From: Siphonodentalium dalli
Taxonomy: Eukaryota > Mollusca > Scaphopoda > Gadilida > Siphonodentaliidae
Direction of reading: 5' to 3'
Length of the DNA: 64,000 nt
NCBI GenBank assembly: GCA_032622095.1
Contig: CP136064.1
Coordinates: 174,166,310 to 174,230,309 of the forward strand
Shown: positions 1 to 11,735 of the stretch, one piece after another
How positions within the stretch are numbered: position 1 is the stretch's first letter
Layout: each line of letters starts with the position of its first letter
Program-made: the position numbers and the translations under genes
Notes under the pieces: model-generated
Database searches by the model: none
Told to the model about the DNA's origin: nothing
Seen by the model: only the letters and a program-made list of their open reading frames with translations

Positions 1-530
1 GAATTTTCAAAAACAATTTACTTCTATTAAAATACATGTCTACATGTATTTGTGGACAATTGTGGTTGCAGATGAATCCCAATCTCAGGAATAAATCTGT
101 TCTGTTCTGAGAGCCGCACGACCAGGTGAAAATGCAATGTCAACATGATGGCACAGAAGTTGTCTAGACTTTTGCTAGCAACGCCGATAGTATCAATGCT
201 GTCATGTACAGTATTGCGCAACATTGTGTCACGGTGCCATGAGCCATGGGAGATAGCATTTTTGTGTCCCTTAATTCTTTGTGTCCCTTAACTTTCTAGT
301 GCATATTCTGGGTATATTGTCAGATATAAAACTAGTTTTCTGTCAGAAACTTCAGCAACTGGAAACAATGGTATTGAGAATACCAAGTTTTATCTTGTTT
401 TTAGAATATGGTGCATTATAGATGGATTTGAAAAAAAAAATATGTCTGAATGAACAAATTACTTGACAATTCTAACAAACGATGGATGGAAATCCAACAT
501 TTTCAGATAAAGAAAGAGGGATAACTCTTG
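1..530. other. no gene recognised
   Basis: AT-rich sequence without a convincing coding frame, RNA gene or clear repeat boundary. Confidence 0.5.
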
Positions 531-534
531 AACG

Positions 535-1800
535 GAAAATGTGAACAACATCAGTGAACCCTCTTTGAAAGCCCTCATGATGCCAAACATGCATACCAAA
601 TTTCATTAAGATTCAATAACCCATGGTTGAGATATATGAGCGGACGGACGCATGTAAACCAGTATACCCTCCATCTTTTGGAGGGTATAATTAACAAATT
701 AACAAATTTCGGAAGAAAAAAAAGCGAGTCTCCTATCTAGAGATCACTCCGAAGATCCATATGAAGTTTGGTGACAATCGATTGAAAGATCTCTATGTGA
801 CTTGTAGGGTGTGCCAAATGATTTAGTAATGCAAAAAGTTAAATGCTGGTGGCCATGTTTTTTTGCCAAATGACCCCAAATTTGGCCAAAATGACTCGTT
901 CCCATCCACATGCCAATGTCAACAGCCATGAACAATTCATAATGATCAGATGAACGATACAGCCTGCAGCACATGCTAATGGATATACATTGTTTAATAC
1001 TGAAAACCAAGATGTCCGATGGCAGCCATGTTTTTTTGACCGATTCACCCAAATACATATTGTTCCCATCTACCGTACATGTACAATTGTACATGACAAA
1101 TTCCAAGATGATGAGACAAACAGCACGGCTAATGGATTGAATTTTTTAAGAATTTCGGAAAAAAGGGAGGGTCCCCTCCAGAGGTCACCCCAAATATCCA
1201 TATGAAGTTTGGTGACATTCGGATGAGATATGTAACCTGTAGGGTCAGTTGAAGGATTTAGTCATGCAAAGAGTAAAATACAAGATGGCCGCTGGTAGCC
1301 ATGTTTGTTTTGCCGAATCACCCCAAAAAGACTTGTTCCCATCTATATATATATCAACAGCCCTATAAATTGTTTGGCTTCGGCAATCTGCTATGGCCGT
1401 GTTAATGGATTTACATTGTTTAATACTGAAATCAAGATGGTTGACAGCAGCCAAATTTTATGCAGATTCACCCCAAAACATATCTTTCCCCAACTACATG
1501 TACATGTCAATGCACATTTCATGAAGATAAGACGAACATTATGGCCTGTAGCCTGTACTAATGGATTGAATTGTGAAATCAAAGATGGCCACTGGCAGCC
1601 ATGTTTTTTTGCTGAATGACCCCAAAATTACTCGTTCCCATCTACTAGTACATGTCAATGTCAACAGCCATGATAAATTTCATAATGTCAGATCATACGA
1701 AAGGTACGACCTGTATCCCGTGCTAGTGGAAATTGTTGACGGACAAACCCACACAGACAATGGATACCATTAACCAACCCATGGCAATAGCTCAAACATG
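535..1800 (-). repeat. degenerate ~160-bp tandem repeat element (family F copy 1)
   Basis: Units carry phrases such as 'agatggccgctggtagccatg', 'caccccaaaa..ttcccatcta' and 'gtcaatgtcaacagccatga', recurring about every 160 bp. Read on the - strand the element has a HINE-like 5' head near 690: the short inverted repeat TATACCCTCC..GGAGGGTATA, then GTCCGTCCG. It is inverted relative to related arrays at 8160-8960 and 54130-55060. Open frames across it are by-products of the repeats. Confidence 0.7.
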
Positions 1801-2147
1801 ACCAGAAAATCAAAAGATAGCTGCTGGCATTTTAAGGGAAAGTGTGGGAGGTGAATTGTAAGCAAATATACAAAATGATTGGAAATGAATAACTGCCATA
1901 AAAAGTACATGACCCGAACTAATGAAAGGTTTGAAGACTTATAAATTCAGTGAAATACAGCTTCAAGAATATTAACAGAATGTCAGTTGTGTGCTGGAAA
2001 ATTGTTAGCAGCCATATCTGCAAGAACTGATATAAACCTTCCAGTTCCTGACATAACTCTGGATTGACAGAGCCCTCAAATGTATCAGTCAGTTTATGCC
2101 CCGAACCTCCTTTGCAAGGCTTTGGTGGTTGGGGGCACAATAATTAA
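1801..2147. other. no gene; small hairpin near 2097-2138
   Basis: No coding evidence. A 42-base imperfect hairpin (TGCCCC..AACC / GGTT..GGGGCA) lies at 2097-2138. It could be the head of a decayed HINE on the - strand, but no GTCCG microsatellite follows, so this is weak. Confidence 0.3.
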
Positions 2148-3927
2148 AGGATTACACTGGTGTAGTTTTTCTCAGTCATTATCGATGCCCGCTAATCCAC
2201 TGAGCATGGTGCCGAAAAGATTTTTGTGATATAAAGCCATCTGTAACTGAAGTTATATGCCGATTCATGCAATTGAATATTCCATCATGGAATATGCAGT
2301 CTGGATCGTTGATATTCCCGCATGAGACATCACATGCAGGACTACTCTTGGGATCCAAAAATTGCCGCCTTGTATGGTGCTCATTTGGGTCCGTATGTTT
2401 ATTTAAAAAGTGGGGATTGTCAAGCAGTTTATTGTTTTGGCATATCAGAATTGCTGGAGCCTTTAGTCAGATCAGGAAAAGATAGTACAAACATGTTTCT
2501 GGAAGTCTGTTTGGTAACTCCTATGACAACAAACAATGCAAAAATTGAGAGATATATATGATTGACCTTTCATAAAGACTTTCTTCCATGTTGTAAATTG
2601 CCACCATCATGACACCATGTACTGTTATTCCGCCCCGTACTCTTATACTCTTATTGGATTTAGCACAGAATTGTCCACCCTGTACTCTTATTCCGCACTG
2701 TATACTTATTTGGACCCCAAGAGTAGGTATTGGCTTTTATCTACTGGTGGTACTAGTAATTAACTGATTGTTTAATATACATAAACTGCTTGGAGATGAA
2801 TTTTTTTTACATATGGGTAACCGTAATTTGACTTAGGCCAAAGCGAAAAATAGGTGTGTTTCCACTCCCATCCATAAAAAAAACAGGGGGGGGGGGGTGG
2901 CTTTTCACTTTATTTATTTTTTTCACTTTATTTTTTCGCGGGGAAATTCAAATATCATATTTGTGCTATCTTTCTAATAATTATGTCATTTATGAACTTA
3001 TTGTGAAGGCTAACAATGTATGTACTGAATTTCAGTGCCTTGTATTTAATCTACATGTGCATCATTGCTTTCGAAATTCGTTTTACAGCTGATTGTAGTG
3101 TTTTGGGCGTCAAGGCCTTTGGGGTGATTCTTTTCATAGACTTGAAAAAAGGTGTTGCAGTGGGGAACCTTTGTCATTTTGTTTCTGCCTTGCGCCATGT
3201 GTATGCATTTAAAAAACTTAAGTGCCAACACGCTGCTGGCACTTGTTTGGGACGACATGTTGACACTATTTCCCGGATGTTGGCAAAATTGTTTTAGATC
3301 TTCCGGTAAATATACACTCCGGCTTCCGTTCGGTAAATTACCGTAGGCCTATATCATCCGGTTGTTACAGTCCGTTATTTTCAGACACCGTTGGAAGTTT
3401 TGGGACAGATGTACAGCCTTCATAATTGGCTACGGCAATCAGCATTGCCGAAGCAATTTGCTGAAGCAAACTGGGCCACGGCATACTGTTGCCGTAGCGG
3501 ATTGCCGAAGCCAAACAATCTGAATTAAGAGGGCTGGATGTATTCTTTGCGATTGCGTTCGCGTAAATATTGTGTAGCATTATTTTGCCGGTATATTTGG
3601 GCATGTCGTTAGTTGACGTACATTAATAATGCGGTCATAAACTCATCACCATAATGCTGCCATGGAGCTTCATTTTACAGTGTGTCTGAAAACCACGTGC
3701 GCGTTTGTTTTTGTTTACAATCTGTTGCTATATCGGTCACAACACGGAATTTTATTGTCAGTGGGTCGATTTAATAACCAAATAAGGAGACAATTTTAGT
3801 ATGCTTGTTTATGTGAGAGGTCTATATATAACAATATAAATAGTGTAGTATTAATTATTTTCAGCAACATGCTAAGTGGATTAGCGGGCATCGGCAGTGA
3901 CTGAGAAAATCTACACAGTATAATCCT
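2148..3927. mobile_element. 1.78-kb DNA element with ~60-bp terminal inverted repeats, probable TTAA target
   Basis: The first ~60 bases (AGGATTACACTGGTGTAG...) are the imperfect reverse complement of 3867-3927. Shared segments include TTTTCTCAGTCA and GATGCCCGCTAATCCACT. The left flank is TTAA (2144-2147) and the right flank ATAA (3928-3931), consistent with a once-identical TTAA duplication as for piggyBac/Kolobok-type transposons. Inside are a poly-G run, AT-rich stretches, a 79-codon frame at 2322-2561 that I do not recognise, and a nested 123-bp element at 3414-3536. No transposase motif is seen, so it is probably non-autonomous. Confidence 0.7.
3408..3542. mobile_element. 123-bp TIR element J, copy 1, with 6-bp TSD
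   Basis: The element body is 3414-3536 and the flanks GATGTA (3408-3413, 3537-3542) are a perfect 6-bp direct repeat. Ends are CAGCCTTC..GAGGGCTG, and internal inverted motifs 'ggctacggcaatc'/'gattgccgaagcc' make it a hairpin. A second 123-bp copy at 53623-53745 has its own 6-bp duplication, CTGTAC. It is nested in the 2148-3927 element. Confidence 0.8.
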
Positions 3928-4010
3928 ATAAATGTGAATTTGGCTACCTGTATTATGTATAATATATTTCTAATTACATTCCAAAATTTCAATGCAGCCA
4001 AGACGGCAAG

Positions 4011-4056
4011 GCAAGACTTGCCAAGACACTGCAAGACTTGCCAAGACACTGCAAGA
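4011..4056. repeat. 20-bp tandem repeat, just over two copies
   Basis: The unit gcaagacttgccaagacact is repeated at 4011-4030 and 4031-4050, with a partial third copy. The unit itself contains an inverted caag/cttg motif. Confidence 0.85.
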
Positions 4057-4439
4057 GGAAAGACAGACTGAAATTTGCAAAGCAATGGCCTATCAGGTAA
4101 TCGTAATGGCATTGACAATTAATGAGTCTTCAACATAATCAAGTTGGCAAAGTATCCTATAGTCTAGATATATAGAGAGATGATGTTTTGAATTTGATTA
4201 ATAAATGATGAATGGGAAAACTGCAAATCCTGAAAATCAGTGAAACTGAAATTGCATTTGCTGCAATTTTGCAGCCAATGCCAATGGACACATTTTGATG
4301 GGCTGTTTTCAGATAAAATGAACATGCAAAAGCAATACTTACACGTTCTTCTAATGTTGAGTGTTACAATTATTATATATGATGAAAGTTCTGTTGAAAA
4401 CGGTAAGGAAATTTGTTAATTTGACAAAAATTGTAGCTC

Positions 4440-4899
4440 AGTAAAATACCAACCTTCTCCTCGACAAACACCGGCATCAATGGCCTTGAGAGAGGACGGT
4501 GAAGGTCACGACTCACGTTCGTGTCATGCGTCAGGTGCCAATCGTCCTTGGAATATTAAGCTAAATATAGAAAAATTGGAATAATGATATATACCTCAAC
4601 ATACAATAAATTCACTTTTAATATTATTATGACTAATTACTTTGATAATTATTGAAATGAGTTTGCCCTATTTTTCTATTAAAAATAAAATCTATGCCAG
4701 AGCAGAACGCCACCTGGCGTCAGAGATGTGAAACTATAGGAAGTAGGTGTTTTCACGGTCTGTGATTTCGTGATTGACTCAGCGAGCCAGTGACTGTCAA
4801 AACACAAGCACAACTGGTTGTGTCATCATGTATGTGCGTTATAACTAGGACTATTTTATATTCTCACAAAGAACCAGGTGAATACGAACATATTCGAAG
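4440..4899 (+). promoter_or_regulatory. putative promoter/5' UTR region of the ACAP gene
   Basis: This is the stretch just upstream of the ACAP start codon. It is less AT-rich than its surroundings and shows no repeat family. The context ahead of the ATG at 4900 has a purine at -3. A tattttata string lies at about 4850-4860, but no TATA box can be assigned with confidence, and I see no clear splice acceptor, so exon 1 may be continuous with the 5' UTR. The exact transcription start cannot be read from the sequence. Confidence 0.35.
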
Positions 4900-4952
4900 A
4901 TGAAGCCAACGATTGACTTCAAAGAGTGTCTGAAAGACTCTCCAACATTTCG
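4900..4952 (+). CDS. ACAP2: ACAP exon 1 (start codon, BAR N-terminus)
   Basis: This exon encodes MKPTIDFKECLKDSPTF plus two bases of an Arg codon, followed by the donor GTAAGA. The motif DF.ECLKDSP.FR is the characteristic beginning of ACAP proteins, which fixes the start codon despite upstream ATGs. It ends in phase 2 and joins exon 2 13 kb away, where CG + G makes Arg. It is the amphipathic N-terminal region of the BAR domain. A foldback-like transposon begins about 170 bp downstream in intron 1. Confidence 0.92.
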
Positions 4953-5125
4953 GTAAGAAACGTTCTCAAAGTCAGACTCAAATGTTCAGTATATATTCAT
5001 ATTGTTATTAATATTATGCTATTCCAATACTGAAATTTCTGAATACAGGCTATCTGGTAATCTGTATCTGTAGATATTTCAGTGCAGGAAGCAATTCTGG
5101 TTATAGACGCACTGGTCCAGGTGCT

Positions 5126-6705
5126 ACCATGACGGGAACGGGAAGATTCGGCGGCGGGAAGATTCGGCCAGGTATTTTTCGGCGGAGGGAAGATTCGGCA
5201 GGGAAGATTCGGCGGGGAAGATTCGGCCAGTCGTTTGATCTAACTAATTACGGCTTGGGGATTACGGCTTATGTGGGACTAAGCTTGTGTGCGCACTTAT
5301 TCTTTGTTGTAACAATAACAACTAATTAGAGGGATTATAGGGTCTTGATTAACTCATTTTAGTTATGACATATTTTATTAGAATGGATGAAACATATTTA
5401 CACAAGCTGCATGATATAACAGAAATACAAACAAAACAATTTAAAATACATTTATAACGGCATTCTTTATTTGAAACATACAAAATCAACTAATAGTCTT
5501 GTCTTCTTCTTGTCTTGTTGTCGTCTTCTTATTTCTTTGCCTTGCCGATTCTGTATATCTTGGTCACTTCTTGTAGAAATTCCGATGTTCTGATGTCCTG
5601 ATGTCCTCTTCTCTGTATTTTGCCCATAGGTCGCTGATCTTTGTATCTATTTCTGTGTATTTCTTTCTCACGTCTGTCTCGAGATCCCTGGCTGCAACGG
5701 CAATTTCTACATGGGCTGCTTCCAGTTGAAGAATCGGCACCAGCTTGTAGAATGATAGGCGTTGGCCAGACTTGCTGTTAATCCTTCGGTGCCATGCTGA
5801 AATGAAGAACGAATTGTTTATTATATATTATTTATATATTTTTATTATATGTGTTATTAACCATTTGTTGTGAAGAATGATTTGTTTATTAAAATATGTG
5901 TAAACACATTAACCATTTGTTTAACTTATATCTTATAAAGAGCGTTTATTACTTATTATTAATAAAGAGCGTTTATTACTTTTTATTGACATGAAAACTA
6001 TGGACGCATTGGACGGAGTTGTCGAAAAGGCTGACGTGTCTTGTAGTCGGCATGATGAGCAATTGAAACTTATTTCAATCAAACCCTCCTTGGTCTGGAA
6101 ATACTGCCGCTGAGAAATGCCGGTATTGCATGTTCTGTGTTGCCATTTGCCGCATCAGTTCTAACTGAAATGCACTCAGCAAACTTATCTAAACAAACAT
6201 CGAATAGTTCTCACTGAGATCATATCAGCATCAGAAAGACGACTCTTTATATTCTACCGACTGTTATACAAACACTTGGTGCCAACGTGAACAGAGTGTG
6301 AACAACTGTCAAATTTTTTATTCGTTTTCTCATTGAATCTTCATTAATCATAATTCCTTATAGTGTTCGAACGTGATATTTGGATTTACCACGTAATTTG
6401 TAAGTAATAACTTCAATATATTCACAATAAACTTATCATAAACCTAAAATAATCTCATAAAATATGTCAAACAAACTAATGACAAAACATCATAAAAGTA
6501 ATAACAAACATACAAATAATGTCAAACAAAACATCATAAAAGTAATAGCTTCATTTAATTTATTCATCCAATATAAAATCTCCCGTCCCAATATATTGGT
6601 ATAAACCTAGGAAGATTCGGCCGATAAAACCCGCCGAATCTTCCCTGCCGAATCTTCCCTGCCGAATCTTCTCTCCGCCGAATCTTCACGGACCCACCAT
6701 GACGG
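5126..6705. mobile_element. foldback-like element with inverted arrays of GAAGATTCGGC
   Basis: The left end (5140-5232) carries about five copies of gaagattcggc. The right end (6609-6688) carries several copies of the reverse complement gccgaatcttc. The 10-bp string ACCATGACGG flanks both sides (5126-5135 and 6696-6705), as expected for a target-site duplication of 9-10 bp. Inverted ends made of short tandem repeats plus a 9-10-bp duplication resemble FB/foldback or Mutator-like elements. The ~1.4-kb interior is AT-rich, without a transposase frame. It sits in ACAP intron 1. Confidence 0.75.
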
Positions 6706-6926
6706 CATGAGTAACTTTATATTATTATAACCCTGTGTTGTCACAGTTGTGTAGTCCAAAATTGACTAGTAGTAGTATATATAGACTTATAGTGATAGTC
6801 TTTTAAGTCTATATACATTGAATATCTTTAGTATCCCGTCGACTAAACCCTGTGGTGACTCCAAGAGTCCAGTACTGGCAGTAGTGTTCTTTAACGTGCA
6901 CGCAACAAGGCGTGTAAACAGTACAC

Positions 6927-8014
6927 TGGGGCGATTCCATTCATTACGCTCGGCTACTAGTACTACGAGTAATGAAATTACAATGGGCAATGAATGGAAT
7001 GATCGAGCGTAAATTCAGCGGAAATACTCCGAGTACCCTGGCTACAGCCTACACCTACGGCCGAGGAGGTGTAATTTCTAGAGTATTGTAATGTAACGTC
7101 ACTTTCCGCGAAAAAGATCGGTTGTCAACTAAGAAAGCACATGTAAAATATTTATGTAATGGACTAAATGAATTTAATTTTTAATGATTTGTCATAAATA
7201 TTTAATGATAATATATAATTCAGTACGGTAATATATAATTGAATTGAAGGCCCACTTAATTTTCTAACCACCAGATCACAATATATACAACATATTCCAT
7301 ATTATATTATACCATTTGAAAGAGGAAGCTCCAAAACATTGTATTATCAACTGATCCGATCGAATAAACTGGGAACATATTGTTTTTGTCGAGGTACTTA
7401 CATGTGTAGGTGTGTTCTGTGATTAATTTTGATCCAGACTGTACTATAAAGTCTATAATTCTCAATGGAAGGGGAATAACTCTATCTCTTAGTTTGAATT
7501 TTGATACATTCTGGGTTGACAAGGGGGGAGTCTTGGAATGAATCTGAGAATCTCTATCACTTGGTGGACACTACAAGGCCACAGCTGTTCCATATTCTGG
7601 TGGAATATATATATTTTTGGTTCCTCTTCCAAATGGTATATAATATGGGATATGTTGTGTATAATGTAATCTGGTCATCCGAAAATTAAGTGGGCCTTTA
7701 AAATTATTTATCCAAAGTTTTAGATACTTAGTGTCAAGGTTGTTCTAAAATTAGGTATTTTGCTTGTTCGATAAAAGTCCAAATTCTCGTTAGTTTCATT
7801 GCGAATATCAGATATTTTTTCTTATTTACTTAAGTCATCGTCTGTTCGACACGCCCAGTGTGAGTTTGTCAAGTTTCCTGAATAAAAAAATATATTTTGT
7901 TTGCAGTTGTAACTATGCTATTTTTAGATTACTCCGGTCATTAAAATCCATTCCATTCATTTTTGCCCAGGGTATTTTACCCAATGTAGCCGAGCGTAAT
8001 GAAAGGAAGCGCCC
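6927..8014. mobile_element. inverted-repeat element with ~80-bp ends that are themselves hairpins
   Basis: 6927-7004 and 7940-8014 are inverted copies of each other (shared CATTACGCTCGGCTAC, TGGGCAA..AATGAATGGAAT). Each copy also folds on itself through TTCCATTCATT/AATGAATGGAA. The TTAA-flanked palindromic MITE at 7248-7697 is nested within. No coding capacity was recognised. Confidence 0.6.
7248..7697. mobile_element. 450-bp palindromic MITE with AGGCCCACTTAATTTTC ends
   Basis: The left ~80 bp is the reverse complement of the right ~80 bp (AGGCCCACTTAATTTTC..GAAAATTAAGTGGGCCT). Flanks are TTGA (7244-7247) and TTAA (7698-7701), i.e. a TTAA site with one change. The middle is also partly self-complementary. 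It is non-coding. Confidence 0.75.
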
Positions 8015-8159
8015 TCTTGCTATTTCTATTTTTGTCTCCTGAAAAAAAAATTTCGGGGGACTATTAAAATAACCGGTGTCCGTCCGTCCGGAAATGGTTT
8101 CCGGATGATAACTTCAGTTTCGGTTATTAGATCAAAAGCATGTGCATGATGCGTCAACA

Positions 8160-8960
8160 ATACAGGCTACAGGTCGTATCATGGGTCGGATCATTATGAA
8201 ATTTGTCATAGATGTTGACATCAACATTTAGACCTGAATGATTAATTTTGGGGTCATTTGGAAAAAAAACATGGCCACCAGTGGCCATCTTGGATTTCTA
8301 AATTCAATCCATTAGCACAGGCTACAGGCCGTACTGTTTGTCTGATCGTCATGCAATTTGTCATGGATGTTAATATTGATAAGTAGATGGGAACAAGTAA
8401 TTTTGGAGTCATTCGGCCAAAAAACATGGCCGCCGGCAGCCATCTTAGATTTTACTCTTTGCATGACTAAATCCTTCGACACGGGCTTCAGGTCGTACCT
8501 TTAGTCTGATCATCATAAAATGTGTCATGGATGTTAACAATGACATGTAGATGGGAACGAGTCTTTTTGGGGTAATTCGGCCAAAAAACATGGCTGCCAG
8601 CAGCCATCATGGATTTTACTCTTTGTATGACTAAATCCTTTAGCACGGGCTACAGGTCGTACCTTTAGTCTGATCATCATGAAAATTGTCATGGCTGTTG
8701 AAATTGGAATGTAGATGAGAACGAGTCATTTTGGCCATCTTGGATTTCAAAATTCAAACCATTAGCACGAGCTACAGATCGTACTGTTCGTCTGATCATC
8801 ATGAAATTTGTCATGGATGTTAATATTGACAAGTAATTTTGGGGTTATTTGGCCAAAACACGCCGGCAGTCATCTTGGATTTTACTCTTTGCATGACTAA
8901 AGCTATCAAATGTTTTTGAATTTTATTGGAAAACATAGCTGCCAGCAACCATCTTAGATT
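8160..8960 (+). repeat. ~160-bp tandem repeats (family F copy 2)
   Basis: About five degenerate units contain 'gctacaggtcgtacc', 'atgaaatttgtcatggatgtt', 'ggccaaaaaacatggc' and 'attttactctttgcatgac'. Units match the arrays at 54130-55060 directly and 535-1800 in inverse orientation. A TA dinucleotide run follows at about 8969-8987. Confidence 0.75.
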
Positions 8961-9040
8961 TAACTTTTATATATATATATATATATCTCTTCATGTTGAT
9001 AAACTAGTATTAGTGATTCAACTTTCCACATTCTTAATCG

Positions 9041-10140
9041 CTCCATTGTAGAGATGGGCGGTTGTGAAAAATTGCCTCGGTTTCGGTTGTGGAAAAAGAG
9101 TTGAGTTTCGGTTTCGGTTTTTATTAATAAAAATGACTAATGTGAACAAAATCTAATTATGCTTCATCATATTACAAAGAAAACACACCAATTTTATCAC
9201 CATAGCTGGTCCTTTTATAATTGTATATTATGTATCATATTGTTACTAATACATGTATATTGTTAATGTCCATGTCGAGTGGCAGTGCTAGAATGCAAGT
9301 GAGTCTGTGTATTGTGTATGACTGCAATTCAGCATCATATGATCATAAGTGTGAAATAATATAATGATAAATTTATATTGGCATAAAACTAATGTGTGTG
9401 ACTAGATATATGTGTATAGTTATGATTTGAAAAATAAAATTTGAAATAAACAACAAAATGAAAATAAAACATGACTAGAATCTCTCAATCACATTATCTG
9501 GCTATATACCTATTACCATATTTAGGGAACATAATACTGTACACACTATACATGTACATGCATCCAATACAAGTCACCTGAATGAGTGCGATTTCTAAAC
9601 AGTTTACCGACAAACGGTATAATTCATTCCGGCTCCGATTCCGGCATAACATTTTTAATCAACGGCGCACAAATATATTTGACGATTTAACATCCAAACA
9701 GTGATAAAAACTAATAGGGGATGCGGGTAACAACCATTGATACCTTTTGATATCGTATCCTCGTTATCAAATTCACCTTTCAGAGTATTTGTACGGCCTT
9801 AATGATTAAAATAACATGAGAAATAAACTGACTTGTGTTGTGTTTACTATACGGCGAAAATAGGTGTACACGGAAGCAACGTAATTAATTCGTTGCGCGA
9901 TTTCACCATGCGAACTCCTTTCTGCATATATTACAGGCGGCACACTTAGATTTCTTATCTTTCTTTGAAAAATATTTCCACACAGGACTCGTTTGTTCGT
10001 CGTGCTCTGCCATGATTACAGGAAGTTGTGACAACCGAAAATACGGGTTTTCCCAACTTACCACGGGTGTCATTTCCGGTTTTTCCCGACAACCGAAACC
10101 GAACTGATTCCACGGTTAACCGCCCATCTCTACTCCATTG
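9041..10140. mobile_element. non-autonomous hAT transposon with perfect 8-bp TSD
   Basis: The element body 9049-10132 (1084 bp) begins TAGAGATGGGCGGTT and ends with the near reverse complement AACCGCCCATCTCTA. The 8-bp CTCCATTG flanks both ends (9041-9048, 10133-10140). An 8-bp duplication and a TAGRGATGGGC-type terminus are typical of hAT elements. Subterminal regions carry repeated ggtttcggtt / aaccgaaacc motifs. It keeps a short fragment of transposase coding sequence (10013-9903) but is otherwise non-coding. Confidence 0.92.
9903..10013 (-). pseudogene. hAT transposase N-terminal BED zinc-finger remnant
   Basis: Read on the - strand, the ATG at 10013 opens a 36-codon frame that ends in TGA. 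It contains SPVWKYFSKKDKKSKC followed by C..C spacing (KCAACNIC). The W-x-x-F and C-x-x-C arrangement is the first half of a BED-type zinc finger, the DNA-binding domain at the N-terminus of many hAT transposases. The His half of the finger and the catalytic domain are missing. This is the residue of the autonomous parent and explains how the 1.1-kb derivative arose. Confidence 0.75.
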
Positions 10141-10362
10141 ACTGTAATACATTAAATTATTCCCTTTCCAAGTTGAGCTGCAGTGTCATTGACACTTTCA
10201 TTTTACTTAGAATCTTGTAATTTTCTGGTTTCCGGATGATAACTTCAGTTTGTTGTTATCATATCTGAACCAAATTTGGTATGTGAGTTTATCAGCCCTA
10301 TGTACAGGTCAAGTTCAAATATGGGTATGCTCCGCCCATTTTTGCGAGAGTTGTGGTCCTTT

Positions 10363-11330
10363 TTATACGCCCTTTTGAAAAAAAGGCCGTATTATAGTAT
10401 TGGTCTGTCCGTCCGGGCGTCTGGGAGTCCGTCCGTCCGTCCGTTAACCTGTTGTCCGGATGATAACTTTAGTTAGAGTGAACCAAATTTAATAAAATTT
10501 GGTATGTGGGTTTATAAGCCGAAAAGTAAGTTCAAGTTCGAATTTGGGTTCCGCCCGCCAATTTTCACCGGAGTTATGCCCCTTATTTGACGTTTTTTGA
10601 CTTAGAAAATCCTTGAAATTTGTTGTCCGGATGATAACTTTAGTATAGTTTATCGGAATGAATCCAAATTTGGTATATTACTTTCTCCCACCAAAACACA
10701 GGTCAAGTTCGAACTTGGGTTCTGTCCGACCATTTTTGGCAGAGTTATGCCCCTTTTTCGACTCAGAAAATTCAGTTTTTGTATGTTTTTTGGTTTCCGG
10801 ATGATAACTCTATTTTGGAATGTTTATACGCAAAACCCGTTTTTTTGTGGATTACATATATCGAAATACAGCTCAAGTCCGAATTTCGTTTTAATCCGAT
10901 AATTTTTGCGAGAGTTATGGCCCCTTTTTTGACGTAATTTGACTTAGAAAATCCCTGAAATTTGTTGTCCGGATGATAACTTTAGTTGGAGTGAACCGAT
11001 TTCAATCAAATTTGGTATGTGGGTTTATTAGGAGAAAAGACAGCTCAAGTTCGAATTTGGGTTCCGTCCGCCAATTTTCACCGGAGTTATGCCCCTTATT
11101 TGACGTAATTTGACTTAGAAAATCCCTGAAATTTGTTGTCCGGATGATAACTTTACTAGAGGTTATCGGATTCAATGATAATTTGGTATATTACTTTCTC
11201 CCACCAAAACACAGGTCAAGTTCAAATTTGAGTTCCGTCCGCCAATTTTTACCAGAGTTATGCCCCTTTTTTACCAGTTTCCGCCGACCCAAGAGAGGGC
11301 GTATATTGCACGCCCAGCGTAGCTCTTGTT
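10363..11330 (+). mobile_element. HINE/pearl-like Helentron relative (family G1) inserted in another element
   Basis: The 5' head is TATACGCCC..GGCCGTATTA, followed by a GTCCG-rich microsatellite (10402-10443). About five core repeats of ~170 bp follow; each opens with gtccggatgataact and contains tcgaatttgggttc and 'gagttatgcccc'. The 3' end has a hairpin GGGCG..CGCCC and then CTCTTGTT (11323-11330). Removing it rejoins a broken outer core repeat at a T-run (cctttt / cgactt), which fixes both boundaries. Insertion within T is known for Helentrons. Confidence 0.8.
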
Positions 11331-11735
11331 CGACTTGTTTTACTTAGAAAATTTCTCACTTTTTCGGTTTCCGGATGATATCTAAAGTTTGGATCCTTTA
11401 ATTGAAAATACCGTTTTTATGTGGATCAGTCATATCAAGTTACAGGTCAAGTTCGAATTTGAGTTTGATCCGATGATTTTTCTCAGAGTTATGGGCTTTT
11501 CGACTTCGAAAATTCAATTAGAAAATTCAATTTTCTTGTAATTTTCTTCATTTTGTGCCAATTTGAGGTTATATTTTGACTTTAGGAGTTTTTTTAAGAT
11601 TTGGTTATTTGTATGCATGTCAGTAATGAGACAATGCACAAGTGTCTTATCCATATAGTATACTTCTACAAAGCCTCCGCTCCAAATGAAGCCACCGGTT
11701 CGGGGGACACTGTGGCCGAGCGGCCTTTTTTCTAA

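Larger units (their letters stand above)
8045..11735 (+). mobile_element. composite HINE-like element with hAT and HINE insertions
   Basis: A head with GTCCGTCCGTCCGG at 8080-8095 is followed by ~160-bp F-type repeats (8160-8960) and then by other cores opening with 'tttccggatgataact' (10207 onward and 11365 onward). A GC-rich hairpin, ggccgagcggcc, lies at about 11714-11725 near the end. Two later insertions split it: the hAT element 9049-10132 and the inner HINE 10363-11330. That the outer parts form one element is inference. Confidence 0.5.

Noticed and set aside
744-1106. 120-codon frame on the - strand
   Set aside because: Lies wholly in degenerate tandem repeats; other frames of the same units are also open.
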